Under the pieces are notes generated by a model, which made no database searches, was not told the DNA's origin, and saw only the letters and a list, made by a program, of their open reading frames with translations. A stretch of 7,457 nucleotides of DNA from Deltaproteobacteria bacterium (GTDB taxonomy: Bacteria; Desulfobacterota; Dissulfuribacteria; Dissulfuribacterales; QOAL01): NCBI GenBank assembly GCA_027068235.1, contig JAMOUE010000283.1:1-7457 (forward strand). Direction: 5' to 3'. The stretch's first letter is position 1. Each line of letters starts with the position of its first letter. The translations under genes were made by a program, and so were the position numbers. Positions 1 through 6,645 of this stretch are shown here, one piece after another.

Positions 1-1101
1 ATCTAGAGGAGAAAACTCTATCTTTGCGTCACCATCGTTTTCTATTTCTTCCTTTCCAAGCTCTTGAAAAAATCGTTTAAGCATAAAGGCCAGATCGTCC
101 TTTTCGCTTCCAGTGGTTTCAAAGAACTTGGCTGTTTCTTGGCTTTCTTCATCAACTTTTCTATCAGGGGTATCCAGTTTGAGGTCTTGAGTTGTAAAGC
201 CAGCCATGCATTTTTCAGCCAGCTCTGAAATTGCCTTTGTAGCCTTGGCATCCGGGCAGGAGAGCATGACGTTTTTTAATCTCACCAGTTCTTTGCTAAT
301 CATGTCATCTCTTGGAACTGCACCTAGATATTTCAGCTCGATGTCGAGGAAGTTTCTACAAATGTCCATCAGATTGGATGCGATGGCTTTACTATGCTCT
401 AAAGAGCGCACCATGTTCAACACTAGACAAGGTTTGAATTCTTGGCAGATCTTTTTGACTTTAGAGGCTGCTTCTGCATCCACATGGCTCAATTGTTCAA
501 GAAGTTCTCTAACCGATGAGCCTTGCTGCTGATTTTCTCCAAACTTGTGAGCTTCGATTATCTCCAGGGCAATATGACCCTGCTTAAAACTCCTTGAAAA
601 TATACGAAAAAGTACGTTTTTTATGAATTCATAGGCATTTAAGATGGCTGTGGGTTCAGGATTTGTGACCACTATGCCTGATCGGGTAATGGAAAAAAAG
701 TCAATAACATTATAACTTGTACCAGCTCCAAGATCCAAAACCACAAAATCAAAATTTAACCTCTTTAACGCTCGTAATATTTTCAATTTTTGAAAATAGT
801 AAAGGTTGGCGATTCCAGGAATAAAACCACTTCCTGAAATAATACGCAGATTTGGTATTTGACATTCAACACTATAATCTTCAAGGTTGCGTGAATCAGG
901 CTGAAACAAAAAATCTCCAATCCCTTTATCCACACTCCTAAATCCAAAGAAGGTGTGCAGATTTGCCCCTCCAAGATCAAGATCCACACAAACAGTGGAT
1001 TTGCCCTTTAGGGCAAGGGCAGTAGCAATTCCAGACGATATAAGGCTTTTCCCAACGCCTCCTTTGCCACCGCCAACTGCCACAATAACCGGATCTCCCA
1101 T
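1..1101 (-). CDS. MinD/ParA-family P-loop ATPase, 3' end outside window
   Basis: The minus strand is open from an ATG at 1101 to the window edge (367 codons, no stop), so the C-terminus is missing. The product is a deviant Walker A (MinD/ParA/FlhG-type) ATPase. Residues 10-19 read GGGKGGVGKS, with the signature lysine K13 and P-loop K18. Residues 39-45 are VDLDLGG (switch I/A' region, D40 and D42), and VVLDLGAG at 120-127 is Walker B. After it comes an NPEPTAILNAYEFIK stretch, as in MinD/FlhG relatives. Such ATPases bind ATP as dimers and position cell structures or DNA; the target here is unknown. The ATPase core seems complete by about residue 300, and the rest is a charged, acidic extension reaching the edge. 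The start is supported by AAAGGAG nine bases upstream. It follows napH on the same strand after a 266-bp gap, so it is probably a separate unit. FlhG is an alternative, but no flagellar genes are visible. Confidence 0.9.
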   Translation of the reverse strand, partial: MGDPVIVAVGGGKGGVGKSLISSGIATALALKGKSTVCVDLDLGGANLHTFFGFRSVDKGIGDFLFQPDSRNLEDYSVECQIPNLRIISGSGFIPGIANLYYFQKLKILRALKRLNFDFVVLDLGAGTSYNVIDFFSITRSGIVVTNPEPTAILNAYEFIKNVLFRIFSRSFKQGHIALEIIEAHKFGENQQQGSSVRELLEQLSHVDAEAASKVKKICQEFKPCLVLNMVRSLEHSKAIASNLMDICRNFLDIELKYLGAVPRDDMISKELVRLKNVMLSCPDAKATKAISELAEKCMAGFTTQDLKLDTPDRKVDEESQETAKFFETTGSEKDDLAFMLKRFFQELGKEEIENDGDAKIEFSPLD

Positions 1102-1110
1102 GTTGAATTG

Positions 1111-1117
1111 CTCCTTT
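1111..1117 (-). promoter_or_regulatory. Ribosome-binding site of the MinD/ParA-like gene
   Basis: On the minus strand this reads AAAGGAG, nine bases before the ATG at 1101. It fixes the start of a gene that has no stop codon in the window, and the first residues (MGDPVIVAVGGGKGG) place the P-loop at the usual distance from the N-terminus. Confidence 0.7.
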
Positions 1118-1153
1118 TGCCTATCTTTATGTTTATGTTAGTGATTACAGGAA

Positions 1154-1166
1154 GCCTTTTTAAGGC
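1154..1166 (-). repeat. Short inverted repeat in the ATPase gene leader
   Basis: The minus strand reads GCCTT-AAA-AAGGC, a five-base stem with a three-base loop, about 53-65 bases before the ATPase start. It could form a small leader hairpin. No T-run follows in the minus direction, so it is not a standard terminator, and it may be chance. Confidence 0.3.
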
Positions 1167-1204
1167 GACAGTGAAAAATACGTCATCTCCTTTGAGCTCC
1201 CGGT

Positions 1205-1262
1205 GATATTTTATATTTTAACAACAGATTTAAGGAAATATACCAGACAGGATCAAGTTGGG
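1205..1262 (-). promoter_or_regulatory. Possible promoter region for the ATPase gene
   Basis: The minus strand here is AT-rich and has two weak sigma70-like options. One is TTGATC and TTAAAT separated by 17 bases. The other is a TATAAA box slightly further downstream without a good -35. Neither is close to consensus. The region is proposed mainly because the gene needs a promoter in this gap and the rest of the gap looks less suitable. Confidence 0.25.
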
Positions 1263-1295
1263 CATGTTTTACTGTGATGATGTGAGGGGAATGTC

Positions 1296-1313
1296 AGATT
1301 TCTGCAGAAATCT
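1296..1313. repeat. Perfect 18-bp palindrome downstream of napH
   Basis: The sequence AGATTTCTGCAGAAATCT is its own reverse complement. On the plus strand it is followed by TTTT, making it look like a small terminator in that direction, although no plus-strand gene precedes it. On the minus strand there is no T-run after it. A two-fold symmetric protein-binding site is the other reading. Function is unproven. Confidence 0.5.
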
Positions 1314-1347
1314 TTTTCGTAAATATGAGTTATGGGTGAAGCTAAAG

Positions 1348-1361
1348 AATTAGCACTAATT
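1348..1361 (-). repeat. AT-rich inverted repeat after the napH stop
   Basis: The minus strand reads AATTAG-TG-CTAATT, six-base arms around two bases, seven bases past the napH stop codon. With so few GC pairs and a two-base centre it is a poor terminator. It could be a weak 3'-end structure or an operator-like symmetry. Confidence 0.35.
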
Positions 1362-1367
1362 TACTCA

Positions 1368-2171
1368 CTAAAGATCTTTCCAGACAAATCTCAATGCAGA
1401 GGCCTTGCAGACCTCACTGCACTTTCCACAATTCCAGCAGTATGGTGACAAATTCTCACCCTTTTGAGGATCAAGGCCAAGGGGACAGGATTTTTTACAA
1501 ATGCCGCATTCAATGCATTGATCTGGATCGGACTTCATTACAAGCCGTCTCTTTATGCCTATTAGGGCAAGGAGGGCGCCAAGAGGGCAGAAATACCGGC
1601 AAAACATCCTTTTTGAAACAAGGTGCATCAAAAGTACTACAATCACAACTACTCCCTCAATGGCAACGGTTTTGAAAAGAGTAACCATCATTATTTCACG
1701 GCCAACAAGGCCAGGTGGAGATAAAAAAACGAATATTGGTGCACCTATTATCAGGGCAAGAAGTATTTCTCCAATAAGGGCAAACCATAAAATCCTTCTA
1801 GACAGTTTTATTCCAAAGGGCCTGAATTTCTTTTTGGTGATGAGTTTGATTATCCAATCTATCAATTCACTGAGAAAACTTATGGGACATATCCAGCTAC
1901 AAAATACCCTGCCTAGAAAAAGTGCCAGGAGTATAGGAATGAGCATACCCACGAGAAGAGGGCCATAGATAGACCTTGAGGTCAGTATGCTTTCCAGCCC
2001 CTCTAAAGGAGATACAAACCACAAATTGCCTATGCTAAGACTTTGAAACCAGCCTTGTATGAAACTGAAATGAAAATGCATGTTTAGATAAGGTGTGATT
2101 AATATAAGAAGAAAGGCTGCCGTGAGCGTGATGATTCTTATAGGTGTATATCTTGTGGGCGGCTTTTTCAT
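1368..2171 (-). CDS. napH: NapH, membrane 4Fe-4S quinol dehydrogenase subunit of the nitrate reductase system
   Basis: This 267-residue product is an integral membrane iron-sulfur protein. With NapG it passes electrons from quinol toward the periplasmic nitrate reductase (known role of NapGH). Hydrophobic segments lie near residues 11-30, 69-89, 126-150 and 165-186, matching the four-helix NapH layout. Two CX3CP motifs typical of the NapH/NosR/CcoG group are at C91/C95 and C191/C195. Two ferredoxin-type clusters follow at the C-terminus: C219, C222, C225, C229 and C245, C248, C251, C255. Length is usual for the family. The ATG at 2171 lies 22 bases after the napG stop with only a weak Shine-Dalgarno (AAGTGG), which suggests translation linked to napG in one transcript. 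It is the last clear nap gene before the gap. Confidence 0.94.
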   Translation of the reverse strand: MKKPPTRYTPIRIITLTAAFLLILITPYLNMHFHFSFIQGWFQSLSIGNLWFVSPLEGLESILTSRSIYGPLLVGMLIPILLALFLGRVFCSWICPISFLSELIDWIIKLITKKKFRPFGIKLSRRILWFALIGEILLALIIGAPIFVFLSPPGLVGREIMMVTLFKTVAIEGVVVIVVLLMHLVSKRMFCRYFCPLGALLALIGIKRRLVMKSDPDQCIECGICKKSCPLGLDPQKGENLSPYCWNCGKCSEVCKASALRFVWKDL

Positions 2172-2193
2172 TTTATACCACTTATCATCCTAG

Positions 2194-2859
2194 TTACCAT
2201 TTTACAGTACGAAATGCGTAGATTGGCTCTACATTTATTGCCTTTTTCCCATTTTTTTGCGTTACCTGACAGCCGTGAACACAAAGTCCACAACCAGTAC
2301 AATACTTGTCAATTATAACAGGTCTTAGCTCATCGAGCTTGATGGCCTTTTCCTTAAAGGGACATACATTGTAGCAGGTCCTGCAAAGGGCCAACTCCTG
2401 ACTCCAAGTAACACAGGCGTGTTTGTCTATAACGGCAAGGCCCATCCTGGTTTCGTCTTGGTTTATAGGACGCAAGGTACCAGTTGGACATACCTCAACG
2501 CATTTCATGCATAGATAACATGGAATCTCTTCTACAAATACAAGGGGGGTTCCGGCATAAACACCGGAACGGATATCCAATGGCCGTATGGCCTTATATG
2601 GACACACTTCGACACATCTACCACATCTTATACATTTGGAGGGAAAGATATCTTCAGGCACTGCCCCCGGTGGCCTTAAGACATTGGTTTTCACCGGAGA
2701 GGCCTTTAGTGAAAATGCACCAGCCTTTTTGCTGGAAAGCCCCAAGAAGAATATTCCCGCACTTCCCAAAGACTTCAGAAGTAACCGTTTTGATTGATCT
2801 GCAGGCAAAGGATTGCCGCTTTTTTTATTTTTACTGAGCTTTTTGTTTTTCAACTTCAT
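2194..2859 (-). CDS. napG: NapG, periplasmic ferredoxin-type protein with four 4Fe-4S clusters
   Basis: The 221-residue product carries four cysteine groups for 4Fe-4S clusters: C76/79/82/86, C114/117/120/124, C149/159/162/166 (the wider-spaced group typical of NapG/MauM) and C187/190/193/197. It should sit on the periplasmic face with NapH and carry electrons from quinol oxidation onward. The N-terminus is lysine-rich (residues 1-13), then shows SKRLLLK (23-29) and a hydrophobic stretch (about 31-42), a Tat-like signal in which the first arginine of the twin pair is lysine. The start overlaps the end of napD by 29 bases. No other methionine occurs before residue 139, so the ATG at 2859 is the only ATG that keeps the signal and all clusters. 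The Shine-Dalgarno before it is weak (AGAAG), consistent with coupling to napD translation. MauM/other ferredoxin is a less likely name, given napD and napH on either side. Confidence 0.92.
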   Translation of the reverse strand: MKLKNKKLSKNKKSGNPLPADQSKRLLLKSLGSAGIFFLGLSSKKAGAFSLKASPVKTNVLRPPGAVPEDIFPSKCIRCGRCVEVCPYKAIRPLDIRSGVYAGTPLVFVEEIPCYLCMKCVEVCPTGTLRPINQDETRMGLAVIDKHACVTWSQELALCRTCYNVCPFKEKAIKLDELRPVIIDKYCTGCGLCVHGCQVTQKNGKKAINVEPIYAFRTVKW

Positions 2860-3085
2860 CTTCTGCGTTGAAGTAGGTAAGCCCTACACTATAAACTGTC
2901 TCTATCTTCATGATGGCCTTTACCATCTCATCCATTTCTTCTGATGTGGACGACTCAAGGACAGCCACAATGTTACCTTTTGCGTCTGTACCGTGTATCT
3001 CCACCCCATTAAATCCCTTTAGGCTTTCAACAGACTCTTCAACCCTTTTGGGATCTACATTTATTACAAATCCGCCAATTGGCAT
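2831..3085 (-). CDS. napD: NapD, chaperone for NapA maturation and Tat export
   Basis: This 84-residue cytoplasmic protein has the size and N-terminal pattern of NapD (PIGGFVINVDPKRVEESVESL), with alternating strand and helix as expected for its ferredoxin-like fold. Known NapD proteins bind the Tat signal peptide of NapA and hold it until the molybdenum cofactor is inserted. A clear Tat signal on NapA a few genes upstream fits. The ATG at 3085 has AGGTG eight bases before it. The stop lies inside the first codons of napG (29-base overlap). The last ten or so residues (AEDEVEKQKAQ) are a charged tail partly imposed by that overlap. No signal peptide is present. Confidence 0.9.
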   Translation of the reverse strand: MPIGGFVINVDPKRVEESVESLKGFNGVEIHGTDAKGNIVAVLESSTSEEMDEMVKAIMKIETVYSVGLTYFNAEDEVEKQKAQ

Positions 3086-3111
3086 GTCTGCACCTTTTCA
3101 CCTGGTATTGC

Positions 3112-3777
3112 CTATCGATAAGGCTTCAACTTTTTTTGCATTTGAATACGTTTTTGTAAGAAGCCCGACGAGATTCCTGCCTTTGGTGGAGGAGAAAAGA
3201 TTGCTGAAATCACATCTGGCCCGGCTATTCCATCCAGTGTCTCTTCGTCTTGAAAACATATTGGGCGATTATTAGCGGTATTTGGCGATTTTGCACTTTT
3301 AAGGGCCTGCTGTTTCAGTACCTTGATAAAGTCGTGATTCGATTTTTCATCTCCCATGATGATTGCAGAGCATCTTGCCACATATGCCCTTATCCTGCCT
3401 TGGAGGCAGTCTATGCCAGCCTTGGAACAAAATTTTTCTAGCTGTTTTTCCTCAAGGGCAGATAGCTCTGCATAGCGGGCTTGAAGGTCTATGCGTCTTA
3501 ATAGTTCAAGCCACTTATGATTTGCATATTTGGTTGAAATTTTTGAAGCCAGTTCCAATACCTTTTTATTTCCTCTAAGATATGGAAATCCGTCAATAGA
3601 TATGACTTCCCTACATCTCATACCGCTATTATTTAGAAGTTCTTCCATGAAAAGCCAATCTTGGACGCACTTATCTGCTTTAGTATGTGAAGAGTAGTAG
3701 AATTTTGGGGCATCTGCGCCAGCAACCATAGTCGAACATAGAAAAAATACGATTATTGCTAAGATGGCCTTTTTCAT
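3112..3777 (-). CDS. Secreted six-cysteine protein of unknown function in the nap cluster
   Basis: I do not recognise this 221-residue product as a Nap subunit. It begins with a classical Sec signal peptide: MKKA, a hydrophobic core at 4-17, and likely cleavage after VAG at about residue 20. The mature part has six cysteines (C37, C55, C117, C124, C136, C174), an even number that would allow three disulfides. It has no CXXCH, no ferredoxin motif and no CXXC. Residues 61-110 contain FPYLRGN followed by a long helical, charged stretch; from memory this resembles a group of secreted hypothetical proteins with an FPYLR-type motif, but I cannot confirm it. The C-terminus is proline- and lysine-rich. 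It is preceded by a terminator-like hairpin 16 bases upstream and followed after 26 bases by napD, so it is probably co-transcribed with napDGH. AAGGG/AAAGGG sequences before the ATG serve as the ribosome-binding site. Confidence 0.8.
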   Translation of the reverse strand: MKKAILAIIVFFLCSTMVAGADAPKFYYSSHTKADKCVQDWLFMEELLNNSGMRCREVISIDGFPYLRGNKKVLELASKISTKYANHKWLELLRRIDLQARYAELSALEEKQLEKFCSKAGIDCLQGRIRAYVARCSAIIMGDEKSNHDFIKVLKQQALKSAKSPNTANNRPICFQDEETLDGIAGPDVISAIFSPPPKAGISSGFLQKRIQMQKKLKPYR

Positions 3778-3792
3778 AACACCCTTTCCCTT

Positions 3793-3831
3793 AAAAAAGG
3801 GCCGGTACCTACCGCATGCACCGACCCTTTT
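3793..3831 (-). terminator. Terminator-like hairpin between napA and the secreted protein gene
   Basis: In the minus direction the arms are AAAAGGGTCGGTGC and GTACCGGCCCTTTT around a nine-base loop. This gives about 14 pairs with two G-U, ending in a run of six T. It is a strong intrinsic terminator by shape, placed 34 bases after the napA stop and ending about 16 bases before the next start codon. The following genes are nap genes on the same strand, so it probably either gives partial termination or stabilises the 3' end of the napM-napA message. Confidence 0.8.
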
Positions 3832-3864
3832 CCATTTTTAATAACTATTTTTTCTATTACAGTC

Positions 3865-6273
3865 CTAAGCCTTCATCTGTACCAAGAATGGCTTTAACGG
3901 CTTTGGACCTGATACCTTCTTTATGCGGCAGGCGCATATCTTGAATTCGGGCTCTTTTGAACCGGGATCAAATGCATCCTTTGTTACCCTGTTGATCATT
4001 CTTTCCTCATCCTGGTCGTGCCAATACACGAAGACCATGCCTTCACATGGGCCAACATATACCTTGGCAGGAAGTACGTTTCTTCCACGCCTTGACACCA
4101 CCTCTACCATATCTCCAGGCTTGATACCCAGCTTTTCAGCATCCTTTGGATTGATCTCGACATAGGCATAGGGATTTGCCCTCATGAGTTCCACAATCCT
4201 GCCGGTCATGCTGCTGGTATGCCAATGATCAATGATTCTGCCTGTGGACAGATAGAAGGGATATTCACTGTCTGGCATCTCTTCTGGACCCTTTTGAGGT
4301 CTAAGCCATATCCACAGCTTCTTATCTGGATGGGCAGGTCCATAAAACTGATAGGGTAGGTCATTCTTGGCATGTTTGTCAGCAAGCGGATCTAAGCCGC
4401 GTACAAACTTGATGTCTGTGCCACCCTTTAATGCCCATTCCTTTGTTGGGGCTGGCCACTGAACTCCATCTGGCAACTGCTCAAGAACCTCATAGGTGGC
4501 TCCCCTCAAATCGTTGTCTCTGCCTTTGGTAAGTTTTTGTGTATATTCATCCCAAATGGCCTTTGGAAGGGCATAATCTGGCTCTTTACCAAGAAATGGC
4601 TCTACGCACTTCTTTATAACAGGATCATTGAGTTCCTTGGCCAGCCTGAGCGCCCATTCCCTTACGATCCATACCTCTGGCTTGGCTTCACCAGGAGCAT
4701 CAACTGCCTTTACTGTAAGCTGTGAACGCCTTTCAGTGCATCCATAGACTCCAGTCTTCTCAAAGATAAAGGCGGTAGGAAGAATGAGATTTGCAAGCTC
4801 AGTGGTCTTTGTGGGGAAGATGTCTGTTACTACCATGAACACATCCTCCCTCTTCATGCCCTTTCTATATTTGTCACAGTTTGGAAGTGACTGGGCAGGG
4901 CTTGTACAGTTTATCCAAATAGCCTTTATTTTGCCCTGGTTGACTGCCTCAAACATGGCAACTGTATGGTAGCCTGGTTTTGGAGGAATACGGCCTTCTG
5001 GAATACCCCACAATTTTTCTACCTCGTGTCTCAACTTGTCTTTTTTGACAAGCCTGTGGGCAGGTAGTATGTGACAGAGTCCTCCGCCTTCACGGACTCC
5101 TCCACATGCATTGGGTTGGCCAGTTAGGGAGAAGCTATCTGCACCAGGCTTACATAGCTGACCTGTAAGTATGTGCAGGTTGTGAATGAGGTTGTTGGCC
5201 CATACGCCTCTTTTCCTCTGATTGATACCCATTGTCCAGATGGACATTGTACCTTCTGATTTGGCAAACCAGCGGGCAGCCTTTTTTATCTTTTCAGGCG
5301 TTATGTTACCGCCACATATCTTTGCAACCTTTTCAGGTGAGTAATCCTTTACAAAGGCCTTGTACTGGTTGAAGTCTACCTGTTTTTTCTCTTTACCCAT
5401 GCGGAAGACGGCGTAGTTTGTGATGAAGTCTTCATCATAAAGCCTTTCTTCAAGTATCACATAGGCCATGGCATTTAGAAGGGCCAAATCGGTTCCAGGC
5501 TCGAACTGAAGGTGCAGGTCTGCAATTCTCGATGTTGGAGACACCCTTGGATCGGCATTTATGACCTTTACTGTATCCTTGTTGTCGAGCTTTCTACGCA
5601 TTATGCGCCTAAACAATACCGGGTGAGCCTCAGCTGTGTTACTTCCTATAATGAAGAAACAGCTTGCACGCTCAAAGTTGGTATAACTGCCAATTGGCTC
5701 ATCAGCACCAAAGGAGGTAATGTAACCGCCAACTGCGCTTGCCATGCACAGCCTTGGATTTCCCTCAACATTGTTTGTCTGAAGACCTCCCCTCATAACC
5801 TTTTGGAAGATGTAGGTCTCCTCGGTCAAGGCCTGCCCAGAACCATAGTAGGCAACTGAGTCGTTTCCATATTTTTTGACAGCCTTTGCAAATTCCTTTG
5901 CAGCAATGTCAAGGGCCTCATCCCATGAAATTTCCTTAAAGGGCTGATCCTTTTTGGCCCTGTAAAGTGGTTTTTTGAGCCTTTCAGGATGGTTGTCTCC
6001 CATTAGTTTGTAAAAGAGCATGCCCTTCATACACAGGTAGCCCTTGTTTGTCCGTGACTCTGGAATACCTCTTAGAGCAACAGCCTTGCCATTTTTAACC
6101 CCAAGCTCCAATCTGCACCCAGATCCACAGAGTCTACAAGTACCCTTATGCCAGGTATCTGCATCTGCTGCATGGGCAGACTCTTCATTAGAAAAGGGGA
6201 GGTTCATTCCCACATATGATGCCGCTGTAAGTGCAGCGGTTCTTTTAATGAATTCTCTTCTGGAAAGCCCCAT
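3865..6273 (-). CDS. napA: NapA, periplasmic nitrate reductase catalytic subunit
   Basis: The 802-residue enzyme reduces nitrate to nitrite in the periplasm using a bis-MGD molybdenum cofactor and one 4Fe-4S cluster. A strong Tat signal opens the protein (SRREFIK at 4-10, likely cleavage near AHA, residues 33-35). The cluster cysteines are C46, C49, C53 and C81 (CX2CX3CX27C). K83 in CMKG is the conserved lysine between cluster and cofactor. C176 in RLCMASA is the expected cysteine ligand to molybdenum, which separates Nap from serine/aspartate or selenocysteine relatives. A TTELANLILPTAFIFEKTGVYG stretch (shown in part) and a C-terminal YPFYLSTGRIIDHWHT are typical of NapA. The length is within the NapA range. 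An in-frame ATG exists at 6333, but the one at 6273 is chosen: AGGAGG lies seven bases before it, it puts the Tat motif at the N-terminus, and it avoids overlap with the cytochrome gene. Confidence 0.97.
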   Translation of the reverse strand: MGLSRREFIKRTAALTAASYVGMNLPFSNEESAHAADADTWHKGTCRLCGSGCRLELGVKNGKAVALRGIPESRTNKGYLCMKGMLFYKLMGDNHPERLKKPLYRAKKDQPFKEISWDEALDIAAKEFAKAVKKYGNDSVAYYGSGQALTEETYIFQKVMRGGLQTNNVEGNPRLCMASAVGGYITSFGADEPIGSYTNFERASCFFIIGSNTAEAHPVLFRRIMRRKLDNKDTVKVINADPRVSPTSRIADLHLQFEPGTDLALLNAMAYVILEERLYDEDFITNYAVFRMGKEKKQVDFNQYKAFVKDYSPEKVAKICGGNITPEKIKKAARWFAKSEGTMSIWTMGINQRKRGVWANNLIHNLHILTGQLCKPGADSFSLTGQPNACGGVREGGGLCHILPAHRLVKKDKLRHEVEKLWGIPEGRIPPKPGYHTVAMFEAVNQGKIKAIWINCTSPAQSLPNCDKYRKGMKREDVFMVVTDIFPTKTTELANLILPTAFIFEKTGVYGCTERRSQLTVKAVDAPGEAKPEVWIVREWALRLAKELNDPVIKKCVEPFLGKEPDYALPKAIWDEYTQKLTKGRDNDLRGATYEVLEQLPDGVQWPAPTKEWALKGGTDIKFVRGLDPLADKHAKNDLPYQFYGPAHPDKKLWIWLRPQKGPEEMPDSEYPFYLSTGRIIDHWHTSSMTGRIVELMRANPYAYVEINPKDAEKLGIKPGDMVEVVSRRGRNVLPAKVYVGPCEGMVFVYWHDQDEERMINRVTKDAFDPGSKEPEFKICACRIKKVSGPKPLKPFLVQMKA

Positions 6274-6280
6274 GTTTATT

Positions 6281-6286
6281 CCTCCT
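6281..6286 (-). promoter_or_regulatory. Ribosome-binding site deciding the napA start
   Basis: AGGAGG on the minus strand lies seven bases before the ATG at 6273 and directly after the stop of the cytochrome gene. It argues for this start over the in-frame ATG at 6333, which would lie inside the cytochrome coding region and add 20 residues ahead of the Tat motif. Confidence 0.85.
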
Positions 6287-6287
6287 G

Positions 6288-6641
6288 TTACTTGTGAATA
6301 AAAAAGTGATGGGCTGGATGACACTCCCAGCATTTCTTGTTCTGAGGTCTTTTCATGTACTGTGCATTATGACATGCAGCACATGAAGTCTCATCTGGAG
6401 AGGTCTTTAGATCCTCATAGGTTCCATGACATTGAAAACATTTTACATTTGCTATGCCATGTACTGAGTCGTACCACTCTTTATAGATGTCCGGTGTGGC
6501 TTCTTTATGACATTGGGCACAGGGTGTGAGCTTTTCTTGGTCAGAAAGTTCTGGATGCCCACCTTTGGCAGTAGCTGCATACGGTAAGGCTATAGCGATT
6601 GTAAATATAAGTAGACAAAGTCTAAAGATTTGTCCTTTCAC
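6288..6641 (-). CDS. napM: Small periplasmic tetraheme cytochrome c, NapM-like
   Basis: The 117-residue product has a Sec signal peptide (hydrophobic 6-20, cleavage probably after ATA near residue 25) and four CXXCH heme c sites: C41-H45, C68-H72, C87-H91 and C104-H108. Other histidines that could be distal ligands are H29, H61 (in an EWYDSVHG context), H111, H112 and H116. With no membrane anchor after cleavage it should be a soluble periplasmic electron carrier. It lies 14 bases before napA, the position of NapM in deltaproteobacterial nap operons lacking napB and napC, so it probably delivers electrons to NapA. The start is GTG, supported by AGGAGGTG six bases upstream; no upstream ATG fits. 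The name napM rests on heme count, size and position. A cytochrome c7/c3-like carrier or NrfA-associated cytochrome is the alternative. Confidence 0.9.
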   Translation of the reverse strand: MKGQIFRLCLLIFTIAIALPYAATAKGGHPELSDQEKLTPCAQCHKEATPDIYKEWYDSVHGIANVKCFQCHGTYEDLKTSPDETSCAACHNAQYMKRPQNKKCWECHPAHHFFIHK

Positions 6642-6645
6642 TTTT

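Larger units (their letters stand above)
1102..1367. other. Non-coding gap between napH and the ATPase gene
   Basis: This 266-bp AT-rich stretch holds no convincing gene. It contains an inverted repeat just after the napH stop (1348-1361), a perfect 18-bp palindrome (1296-1313), a TATAAA-like box in an AT-rich run (around 1210-1225), and a short inverted repeat (1154-1166) in the presumed leader of the ATPase gene. It probably contains the end of the nap transcript and the promoter of the ATPase gene. I found no GC-rich hairpin plus T-run that would be a clear minus-strand terminator for napH. Confidence 0.6.

Noticed and set aside
42..251. Minus-strand frame of 69 residues with a stop inside the ATPase region.
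   Set aside because: It overlaps the 367-codon open frame with clear P-loop motifs, lies in another frame and shows no protein-like features.
783..989. Minus-strand frame of 68 residues within the ATPase gene.
   Set aside because: It is an out-of-frame shadow of the Walker A/Walker B coding region.
1160..1186. Eight-residue minus-strand reading frame (MTYFSLSP) after AAAGGAG, with its stop in the small 1154-1166 hairpin, resembling a leader peptide.
   Set aside because: The Shine-Dalgarno touches the ATG with no spacer, the peptide has no telling codon run, and no attenuator T-run follows.
1250..1262. Possible half of an FNR-type site (TTGATC on the minus strand).
   Set aside because: The matching ATCAA half-site at the required spacing is absent.
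1555..1968. Plus-strand frame of 137 residues opposite napH.
   Set aside because: It is antisense to a well-supported membrane gene and has no ribosome-binding site or recognisable motif.
6274..6333. Longer napA start at 6333.
   Set aside because: It would overlap the cytochrome gene by 46 bases and bury the Tat motif behind 20 extra residues, while a strong AGGAGG favours 6273.
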